Part shown: piece after piece, positions 63,877-64,000 of the stretch | How the letters are laid out: each line of letters starts with the position of its first letter | Numbering within the stretch: position 1 is the stretch's first letter | Origin: Brugia malayi | Lineage: Eukaryota > Nematoda > Chromadorea > Rhabditida > Onchocercidae | Assembly: GCF_000002995.4 (NCBI RefSeq) | Contig: NW_025062479.1 | Coordinates: 6,751,221-6,815,220 of the forward strand | Length of the DNA stretch: 64,000 nt | Direction of reading: 5' to 3' | Made by a program: the position numbers and the translations under genes | Notes under the pieces: model-generated | What the model was told of the DNA's origin: nothing | Database searches by the model: none | What the model saw: the letters and a program-made list of their open reading frames with translations, nothing else

Positions 63877-64000
63877 CTCTGCTATATTCTAATTCGTTAC
63901 GCACATCTAAAAGTATAATTAAAATTGCTATAAAATAGAGTAAAGTCGTGAAATTATAAACACATGCAGTGTGTTTTTTTTAGTGTGCAACTCGTACAGT
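63877..64000. other. 5' flank of the phosphoesterase gene
   Basis: This contains TTTTAG on the minus strand (63912-63907), followed by a short untranslated stretch with an in-frame TAG before the ATG at 63876. Nothing else was seen up to the window edge. Confidence 0.5.

Overview
This window is AT-rich nuclear DNA from a nematode, most likely a filarial-type parasite (inferred; the species cannot be read from the sequence). It carries nine spliced protein-coding genes on both strands. The evidence for a nematode is: genes cut into many 60-400 base exons; TTTCAG-like 3' splice sites; isolated TTTCAG/TTTTAG sites just upstream of several start codons, with no upstream exon, as expected for spliced-leader trans-splicing; a patched-related (PTR) gene, a family expanded in nematodes; and a canonical ciliary X-box in front of a BBS4 gene. 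I rebuilt the gene models by hand, joining exons so that reading phase and family homology both agree. Eight models close in frame; the first intron of the ninth (61314-63876) is uncertain.

Layout: rsp-3/SRSF1 splicing factor (2100-3322, -); bbs-4 (4225-7004, -); ASNSD1-like asparagine-synthetase-domain protein (8590-11940, +), divergent from bbs-4; a 4.1 kb non-coding stretch; a PTR membrane protein (16071-24266, +); an EF-hand/Rab GTPase of the RASEF type (25433-31556, -); a 6.9 kb non-coding stretch; a type II membrane M1 aminopeptidase (38450-47007, +); ERGIC2/Erv41 (48036-51211, +); a mitochondrial glutamate carrier, SLC25A22 type (53850-55715, +); a 5.6 kb non-coding stretch with two perfect hairpins; and a membrane metallophosphoesterase of the TMPPE type (61314-63876, -).

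The genes do not form one pathway. They are housekeeping and cell-biology genes: splicing, cilia, membrane traffic, peptide hydrolysis, mitochondrial transport. No operon is evident, because same-strand neighbours lie 1-4 kb apart.

The points most worth a second look are: an X-box 566 bases upstream of bbs-4; an ASNSD1 homologue without a visible N-terminal catalytic Cys; a diverged copy of an ASNSD1 exon segment in the preceding intron; a 143-base direct repeat with one mismatch around the 5' half of the RASEF gene; a perfect 35-base-pair hairpin; a GC-AG intron and a 21-base microexon in the RASEF gene; a stop-free 144-base intron in the aminopeptidase; an eroded RS tail on rsp-3; and relaxed splice sites throughout (GTC donors, AAG acceptors). 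I found no mobile element with coding capacity, CRISPR array, rRNA or tRNA.
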